The position numbers and the translations under genes are program-made. A DNA stretch of 35,312 nt from Pseudonocardiales bacterium. Lineage in GTDB: Bacteria; Actinomycetota; Actinomycetes; Mycobacteriales; Pseudonocardiaceae. The DNA lies in the NCBI GenBank assembly GCA_003244055.1, contig QHBZ01000200.1:1-35312 (forward strand), given 5' to 3'. Position 1 is the stretch's first letter; every line of letters starts with the position of its first letter. Positions 34,312 through 35,312 of this stretch are shown here, piece by piece. The notes below the pieces were generated by a model. The model was not told the origin of the DNA. It searched no databases and saw nothing but the letters and a program-made list of their open reading frames with translations.

Positions 34312-35312
34312 CGTCAGCGGCCGAACGCAGCGGCAACGGAGTACGGCCGGGCCGGGACCGCCGGGCCGTACTCCACCCGCCACGGGCTGGTCGGCCGCGA
34401 CCTGAGGGCCAACCTCCCCGGGTCGCCGTCGTCGGCGGTGGGATCGCCGGCATCGCCGCAGCCGTAGCGTTGGCCGAGCGCGGCGTGCAAGTGCAGCTGC
34501 TGGAGCGGGAGCCGCAGCTCGGCGGCCGGCTGCGCGGCTGGCCGATCATGCTGGCCGATGGATCCCCGGCCACGATGAGCCGCGGGTTTCATGCCTTCTT
34601 CCGGCAGTACTACAACCTGCGGGCGCTGCTGCGCCGGGCCGATCCGCTGGGTCGGGCGCTGGTGCCGATGGCGGATTACCCGCTGATCGACGCCGACGGC
34701 CATCGTGACACCTTCCAGGGTCTGCCGCGTACGCCACCGTGGAACGCGCTGACCTTCGCGCTGTTGAGCCCCACTTTCCAATGGCGGGACCTGGTCACCC
34801 GGATCGATCCGGTGGCCGCGCTGCCGCTGGTCGACGTGTCGGTGCCAGAGGTCTACCGGCGGTTGGACGATCAGGACGCGATGACGTTCCTGGAGCGGGT
34901 GCGCTTCCCGGACGCGGCCCGGCACCTGGCGTTCTCGGTGTTCTCCCGCAGCTTCTTCGCCGATCCCCGGGAGCTGTCGGCGGCCGAGCTGGCCACGATG
35001 TTCCACATCTACTTCCTGGGCTCGGCCGAGGGCCTAGTGTTCGACGTGACCCCCGAACCGTTCCCGCAGGCACTGTGGGATCCGATGGGCGCTTACCTGG
35101 CCGAGCTCGGGGTGCCGGTGCGCGCGGGAGTGGCCGTCGAGCAGGTGACACCGGGGCGCGAGCGTCGCTTCGCGGTCCACGCCGGCGGCGACGGCGGGCA
35201 AGAGGTCGACGCCGTGGTGCTCGCCGCCGATGTGACCGGGTTGCAGGCGCTGCTCGCCGCCTCACCCGACCTCGGCGAAGCACCCTGGCGGGCACGCATC
35301 GCCCGCTTGCGC
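34308..35312 (+). CDS. FAD-dependent carotenoid-desaturase-like oxidoreductase (3' part outside window)
   Basis: The reading frame starts at GTG 34308, overlapping the methyltransferase stop, and stays open to the window end (335 codons seen). After a basic N-terminal extension of about 37 residues comes the dinucleotide motif VAVVGGGIAGIAAAVALAER with a GGRL follow-up (LEREPQLGGRLRGW). MSRGFHAFFRQYYNLRALLR resembles what I recall of isorenieratene synthase/CrtU-type carotenoid enzymes, and FVVVF-type domain sequence follows (EVYRRLDDQDAMTFLERVRF, AELATMFHIYFLGSAEGLVF). The true start could be later, at VAVVGG minus a few residues. Actual product (carotenoid, squalene or other) cannot be decided. 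Confidence 0.85.
   Translation, partial: MTSAAERSGNGVRPGRDRRAVLHPPRAGRPRPEGQPPRVAVVGGGIAGIAAAVALAERGVQVQLLEREPQLGGRLRGWPIMLADGSPATMSRGFHAFFRQYYNLRALLRRADPLGRALVPMADYPLIDADGHRDTFQGLPRTPPWNALTFALLSPTFQWRDLVTRIDPVAALPLVDVSVPEVYRRLDDQDAMTFLERVRFPDAARHLAFSVFSRSFFADPRELSAAELATMFHIYFLGSAEGLVFDVTPEPFPQALWDPMGAYLAELGVPVRAGVAVEQVTPGRERRFAVHAGGDGGQEVDAVVLAADVTGLQALLAASPDLGEAPWRARIARLR

Overview
The window is high-GC chromosomal DNA from an actinomycete. The gene block ligA, a MetE-like gene, mnmA, iscS, etfA (fixB) and etfB (fixA) follows the order I remember from mycobacteria and Pseudonocardiaceae. GlgE-pathway genes, a HTH-DUF5753/DUF6879 regulator group and frequent GTG starts with GTGA overlaps also fit. 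My best guess is a Pseudonocardiales member; I cannot name the genus from sequence alone.

Layout. 1-9666 is mostly minus-strand core: the 5' end of an unknown gene, ligA, cspA with a strong hairpin, a secreted-type or cytosolic FAD oxidoreductase, a tandem-GNAT acetyltransferase, a MetE-like protein, then mnmA and iscS. Inside it, on the plus strand at 6704-7358, sit two tandem paralogous small peptide genes. They share a near-identical upstream region and N-terminal half (motif ELLPARTVLS) but have divergent C-terminal halves.

9838-15183 is an accessory island on the plus strand, placed between iscS and etfA. It holds a frameshifted unknown gene, a small protein, a DUF6879-like protein (apparently with a CTG start) and an HTH-DUF5753 regulator. 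After a short intergenic region with a perfect 12-bp palindrome comes a tightly coupled operon: radical SAM protein, DEDDh exonuclease, thymidylate-kinase-like protein and a shrunken PCMT-like methyltransferase. This is the best candidate here for an undescribed system.

15164-17711 holds the electron-transfer flavoprotein genes and a TetR regulator. An intergenic region with three related operator-like palindromes separates tetR from a divergent operon of an ECF-type sigma factor, a 150-residue unknown protein and a DyP-type peroxidase (17910-20364). Next come two small unknown genes, a ribokinase/nucleoside-hydrolase pair, a VanZ-like membrane protein, a 49-residue membrane peptide, an enoyl-CoA hydratase and a lone ABC ATPase.

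25556-33550 is alpha-glucan metabolism: glgX, then glgP and glgE diverging from each other, with an AbiEi/DUF559-type nuclease gene between glgX and glgP. That nuclease gene is bracketed by two related nested palindromes, and a third long palindrome overlaps the glgE stop codon. The window ends with a class I methyltransferase and an FAD-dependent desaturase-like gene that runs off the right edge. I saw no rRNA, tRNA, CRISPR array or complete insertion sequence.
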